Source: CAMDPA01 sp963825625 (GTDB taxonomy: Bacteria > Pseudomonadota > Alphaproteobacteria > Rhizobiales > Hyphomicrobiaceae). Taken from it: 64,000 nucleotides of DNA. The DNA lies in NCBI GenBank assembly GCA_963825625.1, contig CAWGUF010000023.1, positions 310,001-374,000 of the forward strand, given 5' to 3'. A program made the position numbers and the translations under genes. Shown one piece after another: positions 1 through 9,623 of this stretch. Every line of letters begins with the position of its first letter. Position 1 is the first letter of the stretch. The notes under the pieces were generated by a model. The model searched no databases. It was given only the letters and a program-made list of their open reading frames with translations, and was not told the DNA's origin.

Positions 1-266
1 GCGCCCGGACCTCCAAGCCGGATCCGTCCGCGCCTGGACAGCATCAGCCAAATGCAGAACACGACGAAGAAATTGACGGCCAAGATGTAGAACCAGCCGA
101 AATCGGTAGAAAATGCCCCCTGTGTTGCTGTGAAGGCGGCGCCCAGGGACTTCGGGTCCCAGAACGCCAGCCCAACAAACAATGCAACGAATGCGACCGA
201 TGGCCAGAAGACGGCCGGCACCAAGGTAGTTGCGGGCTTCAGTTCCGTCTCCCGCCGCAGTTGCAT
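1..266 (-). CDS. BCCT-family betaine/choline transporter, N-terminal part
   Basis: This is the start of a secondary transporter of the betaine/choline/carnitine family, cut by the window edge. Translation from the ATG at complement 264-266 begins MQLRRETELKPATTLVPAVF. Two hydrophobic segments follow, around a FWDPKSLGAAF stretch, and then FGWFYILAVNFFVVF, which is the usual opening of BCCT proteins. The start lies four bases after the stop of the sarcosine/dimethylglycine methyltransferase, so the three genes probably form one operon. Uptake of glycine betaine or a precursor at the inner membrane is inferred from the family and from the two betaine-synthesis genes beside it. Only about 88 residues are visible, so the substrate cannot be fixed. 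Confidence 0.8.
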   Translation of the reverse strand, partial: MQLRRETELKPATTLVPAVFWPSVAFVALFVGLAFWDPKSLGAAFTATQGAFSTDFGWFYILAVNFFVVFCIWLMLSRRGRIRLGGPG

Positions 267-270
267 GGCA

Positions 271-1110
271 TCATCCCGTCTTTTCGAACCGGAGTATGCC
301 CCACACAAGGCGCCCTGCCTTGCCGGCCTCCACCCAGGCCTCAAGCCCCTTGAGCATGCGTTCGATGTAGCCGTCGGACACCTTGCCCGCCAGTGACGCC
401 CGCTTCCTCGCCAACTCATCGCCGACGCGGGAATAGTGCTGAACGAGCTGGTGCGTCATTTCCTCGAAGCCCGCTTCGCGCAAACCGTTCTCAGCGGCTG
501 CCGAGCGATAGAAAGACAGCGAACCCAGGCTCGAGAGATGGATGCGATCGAGAACCGGCTTGAGGGACGCCTGATCGACATCGTCAGCCTGCATGATATC
601 CGTCAGGATGAATGTGCCACCCGGCTTCAGAACGCGCGCGACCTCGGAGACCACGACATCCCGGTGGCCCGAATGCAGGATGGCATCCTGCGACCACACG
701 ACGTCATAGGCTGCGTCAGGGCCAGGAATGGCCTCGAACGAGCCATCTACGACGTCTATCAGATTGTCGAGACCGGCTGCCTTGTTCATCTCCCTGTCGC
801 GGACGTTCTCGGCCTCCGACAGGTTGAGTGCCGTAACCCGGCAGCCGAAGCGACGCGCCAGATAGCGCGCCGCCCCACCATATCCTGCGCCGATATCGAG
901 GATCCTGCTGGCCGGTCCAATGCCGGATAGCCGGTCCGCCATCGCGACCACCGTCCGGCGGCTGGCGTCCGCTATCGGCTCGCTCTGAGAGTTGTAAAGG
1001 CCGACATGAATATCCTCACCTCCCCAGATATGGAAATAGAAGTTATCCGCGTCGGGAGAGTTGTAATAATCGCGAGCCGTCTCGACGACCTCGGAGTAAG
1101 CGCTGCTCAT
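271..1110 (-). CDS. Sarcosine/dimethylglycine N-methyltransferase
   Basis: A 279-residue class I SAM-dependent methyltransferase. It should carry out the last two methylations, sarcosine to dimethylglycine to glycine betaine, in the cytoplasm. The SAM-binding motif LDIGAGYGG is at residues 71-79. The sequence FHIWGGEDIHVGLY near residues 26-39 is typical of the SDMT family, as is the overall length. Its start overlaps the stop of the upstream glycine/sarcosine methyltransferase by about four bases (translational coupling), and a BCCT transporter follows directly. The combination indicates de novo synthesis of the compatible solute betaine from glycine. The family call is firm; step specificity is inferred from the pairing. 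Confidence 0.88.
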   Translation of the reverse strand: MSSAYSEVVETARDYYNSPDADNFYFHIWGGEDIHVGLYNSQSEPIADASRRTVVAMADRLSGIGPASRILDIGAGYGGAARYLARRFGCRVTALNLSEAENVRDREMNKAAGLDNLIDVVDGSFEAIPGPDAAYDVVWSQDAILHSGHRDVVVSEVARVLKPGGTFILTDIMQADDVDQASLKPVLDRIHLSSLGSLSFYRSAAAENGLREAGFEEMTHQLVQHYSRVGDELARKRASLAGKVSDGYIERMLKGLEAWVEAGKAGRLVWGILRFEKTG

Positions 1111-1980
1111 TTTTCAGCGTCCCCATTTCCTGTCTCGTAGGCCTTCTCGGCAACGTGAATCCAGAAATCAGGCTCATCGTTCACTCGGTGGGTTTCCTTG
1201 AAGTCGCCATACGTACGAACGCGCTGGAATCCGACCTCTTTCATCAGCCGCACAACGTAATCCTTGCGCAGCGGAAACATATTCAGGTGGAATACGGATT
1301 TGTCGGGGAATTCATAGCGGAAACGCGCAAGCGTGTCGTCGACATACTCGGGGCTCGCATTCACGTCCTCGCCGCAATAGTAGTATTTCCGCGACGGCTT
1401 GCCCTTGCCGTCGAGCAGGGCATCGTAGTTGCGCTGATCTAAGAATCAGCATGCCGGAATGGCGAAGCGTCGCATAGTATTCCGCCAGCGCCTTGCGCCG
1501 ATCACGCTCCTTATGCAGATGAGTAAACGAGTTGCCCAGGCAAATGACGGCATCATACAGGTCGTGTACGTCCCTGTTCAACCAGCGCCAATCGGCGTGA
1601 ACGACGCGCAGCAGCTGCTTGTGTCTGCGGCCGTTCTCAAATGCCTTTGCAAGCATCACCGGCGAGCCGTCGGCACTGGTGACCTCGAACCCTGCCTTGC
1701 GCAACATGACCGAATGAAATCCGGTACCAGTTGCGACGTCCAAGATCTTTTTGGCACCGTGCGCGCGCAACGTTTCGATGAAAAACTCACCTTCCGCTTT
1801 TGCGCGGCTTTCCCAGTCGATAAGCTTGTCCCACTTATCCACGAATTCATGGACATATTCTTCGCGGTAATGATCCGTTTCACGCATGGCGAGCGGATCG
1901 TCACCATACTTTTGCTTGGGGCTAACCGGATGAGCAAATGAAGTTGCTTTCCCGGAGCCGAGATGAGTTGAACTGGTCAT
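1107..1980 (-). CDS. Glycine/sarcosine N-methyltransferase (one frame break)
   Basis: This is the first enzyme of betaine synthesis from glycine, methylating glycine and sarcosine with SAM. The N-terminal frame (1980 down to about 1440) carries the SAM motif DVATGTGFHS at residues 81-90 and the family-type SFTHLHKERDR. At about 1440 one extra base (complement CTT-A-GATCAG) shifts the frame. Removing it restores LILDQRNYDALLDG and continues without a gap into the C-terminal frame that ends at 1107 (FHLNMFPLRKDYVVRLMKEVGF). The conserved continuation favours a sequence error or a recent single-base insertion. The gene overlaps the next methyltransferase by about four bases. Confidence 0.85.
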
Positions 1981-2526
1981 TGGTCCCCAATCGAAAATCG
2001 ATCAATGAGCCGGCCAACTTGTGGCCGGAATCGCCGATCGTGCCTCTGGCGGCATACAAGATGCGGGGATGCACTTGCTTCAGCCGCGGATCGCTTGCCG
2101 GCCTGTTCGCAGCCGACAAACACTCGATCAAACTGCCGAAATTACCATCTTGGGTTGCGGCAAGTGCGATGCATGCCGGTCTAGCGTGGACCGGCGCTCC
2201 TTTTTGGATGATCTTTGGTAAGGCGCAAGACGATCCATGTCAACAAAAGCCTTTCCATCAGGCGTCAAAATATTTCTTACGCCTCTCCATAATTCTACAT
2301 CTGATATACGCAATACCACCTAGAATTTCTACTTTCAAATATTCCGGACAATTCTGTCTGGCCTTGCGAGGCACATCAAAATAATGCCGATACACTCACA
2401 ATATCGCTCAACGGCTTCGTGGCAACTGGCCAAACAACACAATCCAGCTGCCATACGATGGGTCGCAGCCTGAGACGGCGCGCCACGGGCGGTTGGCCGC
2501 GGCGCGTCCCGTCCTGCGCGAACTCG
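1981..2526. other. Non-coding stretch between betaine operon and DUF6460 gene
   Basis: About 545 bases with no gene I can support. Open frames here are short and have no recognisable domain. The part from about 2230 to 2400 is AT-richer than its surroundings. The promoter of the leftward methyltransferase operon must lie near the left end, but I could not identify a convincing operator or terminator. Confidence 0.5.
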
Positions 2527-2808
2527 CTACTGCTGCTTGTCCTTGGTGCTGCCGAACAGACCAAACAATCGCAGGATCAGCCAGATCGGGAACACGACCA
2601 CGGCTCCGAGCAGGAAGTACCTGAACAGCCACTCGATCGAGGCGAAGCCCATGTCGTAGAGACGGCGCACTATGATATCGAGCCGATAGAACAGGTCGGC
2701 AGGCGTCATCCCGAATGCCGACAGCACGATGCCGACGACGATGGAGATCAGTACCAGCCTGATCAGAACGCCCAGCGGGCTGCCCCCAAATATGCGGTCG
2801 GTGTTCAT
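2527..2808 (-). CDS. Small membrane protein, DUF6460-like
   Basis: A 93-residue protein with two hydrophobic stretches, near residues 14-33 and 64-84 (LGVLIRLVLISIVVGIVLSA and YFLLGAVVVFPIWLILRLFG). Between them is the motif GMTPADLFYRLDIIVRRLYDMGF. This arrangement matches the short DUF6460 proteins common in Hyphomicrobiales, as far as I recall the family. Function is unknown; it is presumably in the inner membrane. It is divergent from the helicase gene to its right, with about 170 bases between the starts. Confidence 0.7.
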   Translation of the reverse strand: MNTDRIFGGSPLGVLIRLVLISIVVGIVLSAFGMTPADLFYRLDIIVRRLYDMGFASIEWLFRYFLLGAVVVFPIWLILRLFGLFGSTKDKQQ

Positions 2809-2977
2809 CGTCTCGCTCCACTACAGTCTTGCCGAACGCAAGTGCAGGCATCAACAATAGCGACAGCATCCGCCCTGACAATGCCGCCGGGGACGGTTTC
2901 AATCGGCCACTACCGGCTGCCTGTCCCACTTTTTCCCCGAGGCAACCGCTTCTTACAGCAACGAAACCGGGACGACG

Positions 2978-5618
2978 ATGACGCGCGCCAAGGCCGAAAC
3001 CACGGGCAGAGCTCGAACACGGGCTTTGCACCCGGGCTCGCCGCCGCGAAGAACGCGTGAGGTCGGTACTCAGTCAGCGCTGTTGCCGGCGCCATTTGCA
3101 GACTGGTTTGCACGCCGCGGCTGGCAGCCACGGGCGCATCAACTGGCCCTGATCGAACGCACAGCGGCGCAGCGTCCCAGCCTGCTTATCGCGCCGACCG
3201 GCGCCGGCAAAACGCTGGCCGGTTTCCTTCCGAGCCTGATCGAGTCTGTCAACACCGCGCAAAGAGCGAAACGGCGCAGGCCTGCACACCCTTTATCTCT
3301 CGCCGCTGAAGGCGCTGGCCGTGGACATTGCCCGCAATCTGGTGGCCCCCATCGCCGAGATGGGACTTCCGATCTCGCTGGAGACCCGCACCGGCGATAC
3401 CGGGCAGGGTAAGCGCCAACGACAGCGCCACCGCCCGCCAGACATGATGATGACGACGCCAGAGCAGCTCGCCCTGCTGCTCAGCCACGCCGATGCCAGT
3501 TACCTGTTTGCCGACCTTCGTTTCGTGGTTCTCGACGAGTTGCACGCGCTTGCGGCCTCCAAGCGCGGCGACCTGCTCGGTCTCGATCTTGCGAGGTTGC
3601 GCACGCTGGCGCCGAAAATGCTCGCCGTCGGACTCTCGGCCACCGTCGCCCGGCCTTCGGAGCTTCGCGCATATCTTGCTGCCCAGCGCCGGCCGGATGT
3701 GGCGATCGACATGGCCGATCTAGTGCTTGCGCCCGGCGGGGTCAAACCGGAAATCCGCATTCTGGAAGCGGAGGACCAGATTCCGTGGGCCGGGCACACG
3801 ACGCGATATGCCGTACGCGAGGTCTATGCGGCCATCCAAGCTCACCGGCTCGCGCTCGTCTTCGTCAACACGCGCATGCAGGCGGAGCTGATGTTCCAGG
3901 AGCTGTGGCGTGTGAATGACGACAACCTGCCGATCGCGCTGCATCACGGATCGCTCGATGCTGGCCAGCGCCGCAAAGTTGAGGCGGCGATGGCGGAGGG
4001 CCGCATCAAGGCGGTCGTGTGTACGTCCACCCTCGACCTGGGCATCGACTGGGGAGACGTCGATCTCGTCATCAACGTCGGTGCGCCGAAGGGCGCAAGC
4101 CGGCTGATCCAGCGCATCGGCCGGGCAAATCACCGGCTCGATGAGCCGTCTCGAGCCTTGCTGGTCCCATCCAACCGGTTCGAGGTGCTGGAATGCCGCG
4201 CGGCGCTGGATGCCGCGGAGGCGGGCGCACAAGACGCGACGCTGTCTCGCGCGGGGACACTCGATGTGCTTGCCCAGCACATTCTGGGCACCGCCGCTGC
4301 CGGTCCTTTCTCGCCGGACGAGCTGTTCGATGAAGTACGCTCTGCCGCGCCATATTCAGGATTGAGGCGACCTCAGTTCGATCGCGTCGTGGACTTCGTC
4401 TCGACCGGCGGTTACGCGCTTCGCAGCTACGAACGATTTGCGCGCCTGAGGCCAACCGACGACGGCCGTCTGCGGCTATCGCACCCGCGCCTGGCACAGA
4501 CATACCGCCTGAACGCCGGCACGATCGTGGAGGCGCCCAAGCTCAAGGTGCGCCTGGTGCGGGCCCGGGACCGCGTTGCAGCTCGTACCGGGCAGACCGA
4601 CAAGCCGCTGTCGGGCGGACGCGTGCTGGGCGAGGTCGAGGAAGATTTCATCGGCGACATGGTACCGGGCGACACATTTGTCTTCGCCGGTGAGGTGGTG
4701 CGGTTCGAAGGCCTGAATGGGATCGAGGTCTACGTGTCGCGCGCAACGGCGAAAGATCCCAAGGTGCCAAGCTATGCGGGCGGCAAGTTTCCGCTGTCCA
4801 CCCACCTGGCCGAGCGCGTACGGGCCATGCTGGCCGACCACACGGCGTGGAGCGAGCTGCCGCAACCGGTTGCCGACTGGCTCGCATTACAGCGGCTGCA
4901 TTCGGAGCTGCCGTCCGCTACGGAGGTGCTGATCGAGACCTTTCCCCGCGCCGCAAAGCATTACCTCGTCGCCTACCCGTTCGAGGGCCGGCTGGCGCAC
5001 CAGACGCTCGGCATGCTGCTGACGCGACGACTGGAGCGTGCTGGTGCGCGGCCGCTGGGTTTCGTCGCCAATGACTATGGCCTGTCGATCTGGGGGCTGG
5101 AGGATATTTCGCAGCTCTTCGCATGCGGCCGCATTTCGCCAGCCGCGCTTTTCGACGAGGACATGCTGGGTGATGATCTGGAAGCGTGGCTCGCGGAATC
5201 CAGCCTCATGAAGCGCACGTTCCGGATGTGCGCGATCATCGCCGGACTGATCGAGCGCCGCCATCCTGGGCAAGAGAAATCCGCGCGGCAGATGCGGATC
5301 TCGTCCGATCTCATCTACGATGTGCTGCGCCGCCACGACCCCGGCCACATCCTGCTCGAAGCCGCCTGGGCCGATGCTGCCACAGGCCTGCTCGACATCC
5401 GTCGGCTCGCAGACTTCCTCGGCCGCGCTAAGGGCAAGATCCGGCACCGGCCGCTGCAACGGGTCTCGCCGCTCGCGGTGCCGATCCTGCTGGAGATCGG
5501 ACGCGAATCGGTTGCCGGCAGCGCCCGCGACGCTCTATTGCGCGAAGCGGCCGAGGACATGATCGGCGAGGTGATGGCTGGGGCGGCGACCTCAACTGCG
5601 GCAAACGGCTCCGGTTGA
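2978..5618 (+). CDS. Ligase-associated DExH-box DNA helicase, Lhr-like (one frame break)
   Basis: A superfamily 2 helicase of the ligase-associated type found in bacterial DNA-repair cassettes. The first frame has PRAHQLALIERT and the Walker A motif APTGAGKT (residues 72-79). Between about 3245 and 3270 the frame changes by one base. Beyond the break the conserved sequence continues as GLHTLYLSPLKALAVDIARN, MMTTPEQLALLLS, the DExH box LDELHAL, LSATVA, a C-terminal helicase domain (STLDLGIDWGDVDLVI, QRIGRANH) and the Lhr-type tail. A start at 3321 would leave out the ATP-binding motif, so the real gene begins near 2978. The pdeM nuclease follows at once. The ATP-dependent ligase and exonuclease of the usual four-gene set are not in the window. 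Confidence 0.88.
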
Positions 5619-5707
5619 ACAGGCGGCCCGATGTTGCGCGCCGAATCACGCGCGGTTGCGGTATCATGTCGAGCGCTGATACGGCGGTCGGGGATGGGGG
5701 ACGACAG

Positions 5708-6436
5708 ATGGCCATGCTGCAGCTCAAGCCAGAACGCTTCGACCTGCGCGACTTCGGCTCGCAGCCTGTGGAGGTTTGCGGCAAGGTCTTCGTCGCAGAC
5801 CAATCCGGCGCGCTCTACTGGCCGTCAGAGAATGCGCTCATCGTCGCCGACCTGCACCTGGAGAAGGGCTCGTCCGGCGCCGCCAACGGACGCCTGCTGC
5901 CGCCATACGATACGCGCGCGACGTTGCTGAAGCTGGCTGAAGCAATCGACCGCTATGAAGCGGCAACCGTCATCGCGCTCGGCGACAGCCTGCACGACAC
6001 GGGGGCTGCAGACCGTATGGCGAGGGAAGATCTCGACATTCTGCGTCTCGTGCAGGACGAGCGCGACTGGATCTGGATCACCGGCAACCACGACCCCAAG
6101 GTCGATGAGGTGCTGGGGGGCCGGGTGCTGCCACAGTTGCGGCTGGCGGGGCTCACATTCCGGCACGAACCGACGGCGGGCCGGATGACCCACGAGATTG
6201 CGGGGCATCTGCACCCGGCGGCCAAGCTCTCACTGCATGGTCACACGCTACGCCGTCCCGCGTTCATCGGTAATGGTTTGCGTCTCTTGCTGCCGGCGTT
6301 CGGCACATTTACGGGCGGCCTCAATGTGCTCGATCCCGCCTTCCTGCCGCTGTTCGGACACGACGGCTTCTCGATCTGGATGCTTGGCCACGAAGGACTT
6401 TACCCGGTCGCCACGCGCAACCTGTTCCCGGACTGA
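5708..6436 (+). CDS. pdeM: Ligase-associated DNA damage response endonuclease PdeM
   Basis: A 242-residue calcineurin-like metallophosphoesterase, the usual partner of the ligase-associated helicase just upstream. Metal-binding motifs appear in order: DLHLEKGS, GDSLHD, GNHDPK, and a late GHLHP followed by LHGH. The family-typical opening DQSGALYWP is present. The frame is open back to a TTG at 5615 that overlaps the helicase stop, but I choose ATG 5708 because a GGGGGA-type ribosome site precedes it and the resulting length matches the family. A role in processing damaged DNA is family knowledge; the substrate is not visible here. Confidence 0.87.
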   Translation: MAMLQLKPERFDLRDFGSQPVEVCGKVFVADQSGALYWPSENALIVADLHLEKGSSGAANGRLLPPYDTRATLLKLAEAIDRYEAATVIALGDSLHDTGAADRMAREDLDILRLVQDERDWIWITGNHDPKVDEVLGGRVLPQLRLAGLTFRHEPTAGRMTHEIAGHLHPAAKLSLHGHTLRRPAFIGNGLRLLLPAFGTFTGGLNVLDPAFLPLFGHDGFSIWMLGHEGLYPVATRNLFPD

Positions 6437-6519
6437 ACCGCCGACGCGCATGTCGATTGCTTGACATTGCTGTCGGCGACCGTAGGGTATCGGCGATCAG
6501 CAACCGGCGAGGTCGCACA

Positions 6520-7129
6520 ATGGCTGACACGATGACATTGACGGGACGTCCTCTGCTCAATGGCGTGGACCATACCGCACGCCCGACGTGGCGGCTGAAG
6601 GAAACCGTCGAGTTCTATCGCGATGTGCTGGGGCTGAAGCTCGTTCACGCTATCACCGCCCAAGGCTGGGGCCGCGAGAAGGAAGATCACGCCGACTTCA
6701 TCCACTTCTTCTTCGACAGCGGCAACAGCAGCACCATCGCGTTCTTCTATTACATCGGCACCGAGCAGCCAGAAAACCTCAAGGTGCCACGCGGATATAT
6801 GGCGATGGCAAACCATACGGCATGGCGCGTCGACACCGAGGAAGAGCTATTGGCCTGGCAGCAGCGGCTGGAGGCAAACGGCGTCACGGTCAGCCAGTTC
6901 GTCCGTCATGAAATCATCGAGTTCGATCTATTTCCGCGATCCGAACTGGTATCCGCTGGAGATTACCCGGCCGCTTCGTGCCACGGAGGCGCTCGATGGC
7001 GTGGACGCGGAGCTCACCATCAAGGCGGCGCTCGAGCTGGAAGCCAAGGGCGGCTGGACGTCGATCGAGCAGTTGTGGCGCGCCAAGGCCGGCCACGTGC
7101 GCGAGCGGCAATTGGCAAACGCCGGCTGA
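6520..7129 (+). CDS. VOC-superfamily (glyoxalase/extradiol dioxygenase-like) protein (one frame break)
   Basis: A protein of the vicinal-oxygen-chelate fold. The N-terminal frame begins MADTMTLTGRPLLNGVDHTA and has the module signature HTARPTWRLKETVEFYRDVLGLKLVH. A second metal-site-like stretch is MAMANHTAWRVDTEEELLAWQQRLEANGV. Near 6918 the frame shifts by one base, and the expected IYFRDPNWYPLEITRPLR (glyoxalase C-terminal signature) continues in the next frame to the stop at 7129. The real product is about 203 residues, a single VOC unit plus a tail. A dioxygenase or lyase acting on an aromatic intermediate is plausible from the neighbours, but the reaction is not determined. Confidence 0.75.
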
Positions 7130-7138
7130 GAGCGGGCA

Positions 7139-7408
7139 ATGGCAGGCTTCTACATCCTGGATGTTCCTGAATTCGCTGGGCTCGTCACGGCGGCTGGCAA
7201 GCATAAGCGTTGCCAGGTGCACCCGGTGCGTGCGGGCTACCGCTTCATCGAATTCGACGGCGAGCTGACCATCACGCGCGCGGATACCGGATTTACAGAG
7301 GCCGTCTGGTTCGGGTGCTTGACTGCTGGCCTGGACGGCCGGATCAAGGAGTTCAGCACGGACCGCCTGACCTTGCTGCCAACCAACGCGCCGATTGTCG
7401 GGGATTGA
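7139..7408 (+). CDS. Conserved-looking small protein downstream of VOC gene
   Basis: An 89-residue protein that I do not recognise. It starts nine bases after the VOC gene, with GAGAGCGGG as a possible ribosome site, so the two are probably co-transcribed. It is soluble, with alternating hydrophobic strands (GYRFIEFDGELTITRAD) that suggest a small beta-rich fold, and it has two cysteines. No catalytic motif is visible. A role together with the VOC protein is inferred from position only. Confidence 0.55.
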   Translation: MAGFYILDVPEFAGLVTAAGKHKRCQVHPVRAGYRFIEFDGELTITRADTGFTEAVWFGCLTAGLDGRIKEFSTDRLTLLPTNAPIVGD

Positions 7409-7448
7409 GCCGCACGGCCCAATCAGCCCCTGGACGTCGGTCATCGCC

Positions 7449-8219
7449 TTACGGCTTCGGGCCGTGCAACGTGTCGATCAGATCCAGCTCGGCGCGGATT
7501 GCGTCGGTGAGTTCCCGGATGTCCGTCGTGCCGGTGCGATCGGCGGGCCGCACCAGCGAGGCCAGAGCCTGGTCCGCGATGACGTCCGCAATTGCTTCGC
7601 GCGACATCGTTCCTCCGGGGGAGTACCACCAGGCCGTCCAATTGCACATGCCGAGGATGGCGAAGGCGGCGATCCTTGGCTCTACGGCACGGAATGCGCC
7701 GCTTACCACCCCCGCCTCGATCAACCCGACGAGACCCGACAATACCCGCCGCTTGGACCGGCGATGCGCGTCCGCAATCGGCTTCGGCAGATCGTTCTCG
7801 CTGCGATCGACAAGCTTGAAGTTGGTGGCCGGATCGGTGACCCACAATACCAGCCGGCGCGCCGCCTCGCGGACCTTGCCGGGAGCTGCCAGGCCGGCAT
7901 CGGCGTCCACCCGGTCGAAGATCTGGCCTGCCTCCTTCGTCACCCCCTCGACGAGGGCGAAAAGCAGCGCGTCCTTGCTGTCGAAATAGGTATAGATCGA
8001 AGTTCTGCTGAGCCCCACCGCATCGGCCACGTCTTGCAGGCTCGTGGCGGCAAAACCCTTGCGGGCGAAAAGCTCGGACGCCTTCGATAACACCTCTGCG
8101 GCGAGCACGTCCCGTCGCGGTGCGGCGCGCTCTGCGCCGGTGGACGTTCGCGATCGTCGTGCTCCAGCGCTGCGCGGAGAGTTCGACTGCATTTTCAACC
8201 GAGCGTCTCTCTCAGCCAT
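7449..8219 (-). CDS. TetR/AcrR-family transcriptional regulator
   Basis: A 256-residue repressor-type regulator. After a basic, low-complexity N-terminal tail of about 35 residues, the helix-turn-helix lies at residues 59-80 (TSLQDVADAVGLSRTSIYTYFDSKDALL), the TetR signature. The C-terminal half is an all-helical ligand-binding and dimerisation domain. Its start overlaps the end of the upstream alpha/beta hydrolase gene by about 25 bases, so it probably belongs to that operon and controls the aromatic catabolic genes, perhaps in response to an acyl-CoA. Target and ligand are inferred, not seen. Confidence 0.85.
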   Translation of the reverse strand: MAERDARLKMQSNSPRSAGARRSRTSTGAERAAPRRDVLAAEVLSKASELFARKGFAATSLQDVADAVGLSRTSIYTYFDSKDALLFALVEGVTKEAGQIFDRVDADAGLAAPGKVREAARRLVLWVTDPATNFKLVDRSENDLPKPIADAHRRSKRRVLSGLVGLIEAGVVSGAFRAVEPRIAAFAILGMCNWTAWWYSPGGTMSREAIADVIADQALASLVRPADRTGTTDIRELTDAIRAELDLIDTLHGPKP

Positions 8220-9466
8220 GACCGGATCGCCTCTCCCGCGATCTCCCGCCCAGGCCGATCGCCCTCTTGCAGCGCCTGCCCGTGATGATTGCCGCGAATC
8301 TTGAGCCGGCTCTTGGCGGACGTGCCGACGGCCTGCCAGACCTGATCGGCCATGCTGGGAAACAGGATCGGATCAGCGGTATATTCCAACACCAGGCAGG
8401 GCTGCTCTATCGCCTGTGCCGTGCGCAGGAGATTGGCCCTGGACGACAGGCCGGACCATGTCGACAGCCAGGATTCCGGCGTGCAGAACCGCGCAAAACC
8501 GACAGCACCGTAATTGGACGCAAACGGATCCTTGCCCCACACCGAGCCGATCGGGCGGTCCGAAGGGTCGAGGGAGAGATCCCAACACCTGAGCTCCGCA
8601 TCCGTTCGCCATATGGTCATGACCGGTGAGAATGCCCCACGGACGCGATCGTCACGGGTGCCACCATCCTTGGCGCGTTTGCGGGCAGCCATCCGCAATG
8701 CGATCAGCTTCCGCGCCGTCGCGTCCAACCTTTCCACCCGCGCCTGTTGCGCCGCGCGGTAGCGCGCCACGAACGCCTCGTCGTAGCTGGCACCTTCAGG
8801 GCCGGGCCGATAGCCATTTCGCTCGTCCAGAAAGTCGAGCGCGGGATCGACAGACAGCGGATCGGCTTCATCGCTCACGGACGGATCGATGGAGTTCTGC
8901 AGGATGATGCCCTGCCCCGGGTGCGGTGCCATAAGGACGATCGCATCCGCCGTCGACATGCGCGCCTTGGCGAGACCGGTCGGCCGCCCGCCCGGCGTAC
9001 GTTCCAGACGCGCTTCGGGAGCCAGCAGCGACTGCTCGTTGTAGAAGCCGTAGAGGCTGGCGCCGCCGGAGTTGCCGACAAGAACGATGCGTTTGAAGCC
9101 CGCATCGCGCAGGAAATTCATGCCCGCTGCCACGTCCAGCAGTGCAATCTCGTGCTCCAGCCGCAAATCGTTGCCGACCGAGCGGGAGGTCTGGGTGAAG
9201 ACAGCCGCTCCCGACTGCACGATCTCGGGCACGAGGTAGTGCGTCGCCAGGAACTCGCGCGGATGCATGATGCAGAAAACCGTGTCCGCATCCGCACGCG
9301 CGTAGAGAAATCCGTTGACCGCGGCCCCATCCGACGTTCGCAGCGGGTGCACCGTAACGTGCACGTCGGAGGGCAGCCCTGCCATGGTCCATTCCGCGTT
9401 GCGAAATCCCGCCGTGGGGCCGGCCGCGCCCTTCGCGCCAGGATCTGTGCTTGAATTGTCCGCCAA
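8195..9466 (-). CDS. Alpha/beta-hydrolase family protein
   Basis: A 423-residue hydrolase. The nucleophile elbow GNSGG is at residues 131-135 with Ser133 as the likely nucleophile. A late aspartate lies in the LVLEYTADPILFP stretch and the catalytic histidine probably in IRGNHHGQ. It is longer than a minimal alpha/beta hydrolase because of a mid-domain insertion (about residues 200-290). There is no signal peptide. It is divergent from the aryl-acid ligase gene and overlaps the tetR gene. Hydrolysis of an ester or thioester in the aromatic pathway is likely; the substrate is unknown. Confidence 0.75.
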   Translation of the reverse strand: MADNSSTDPGAKGAAGPTAGFRNAEWTMAGLPSDVHVTVHPLRTSDGAAVNGFLYARADADTVFCIMHPREFLATHYLVPEIVQSGAAVFTQTSRSVGNDLRLEHEIALLDVAAGMNFLRDAGFKRIVLVGNSGGASLYGFYNEQSLLAPEARLERTPGGRPTGLAKARMSTADAIVLMAPHPGQGIILQNSIDPSVSDEADPLSVDPALDFLDERNGYRPGPEGASYDEAFVARYRAAQQARVERLDATARKLIALRMAARKRAKDGGTRDDRVRGAFSPVMTIWRTDAELRCWDLSLDPSDRPIGSVWGKDPFASNYGAVGFARFCTPESWLSTWSGLSSRANLLRTAQAIEQPCLVLEYTADPILFPSMADQVWQAVGTSAKSRLKIRGNHHGQALQEGDRPGREIAGEAIRSWLRETLG

Positions 9467-9623
9467 CGCTCATCTCCACCGTTCGAACTCGCTGCCGTCT
9501 TGGGCGTCGATTATTCGACACTACAGTCGCGACCTCCGTTGCCGCAACCGCTTTCGCGTGATACCGACGGAAGGCCGCGACAAGTCCGCGGCAGCGCAAA
9601 ACAATCCGCTACGGGGAGCGAAG

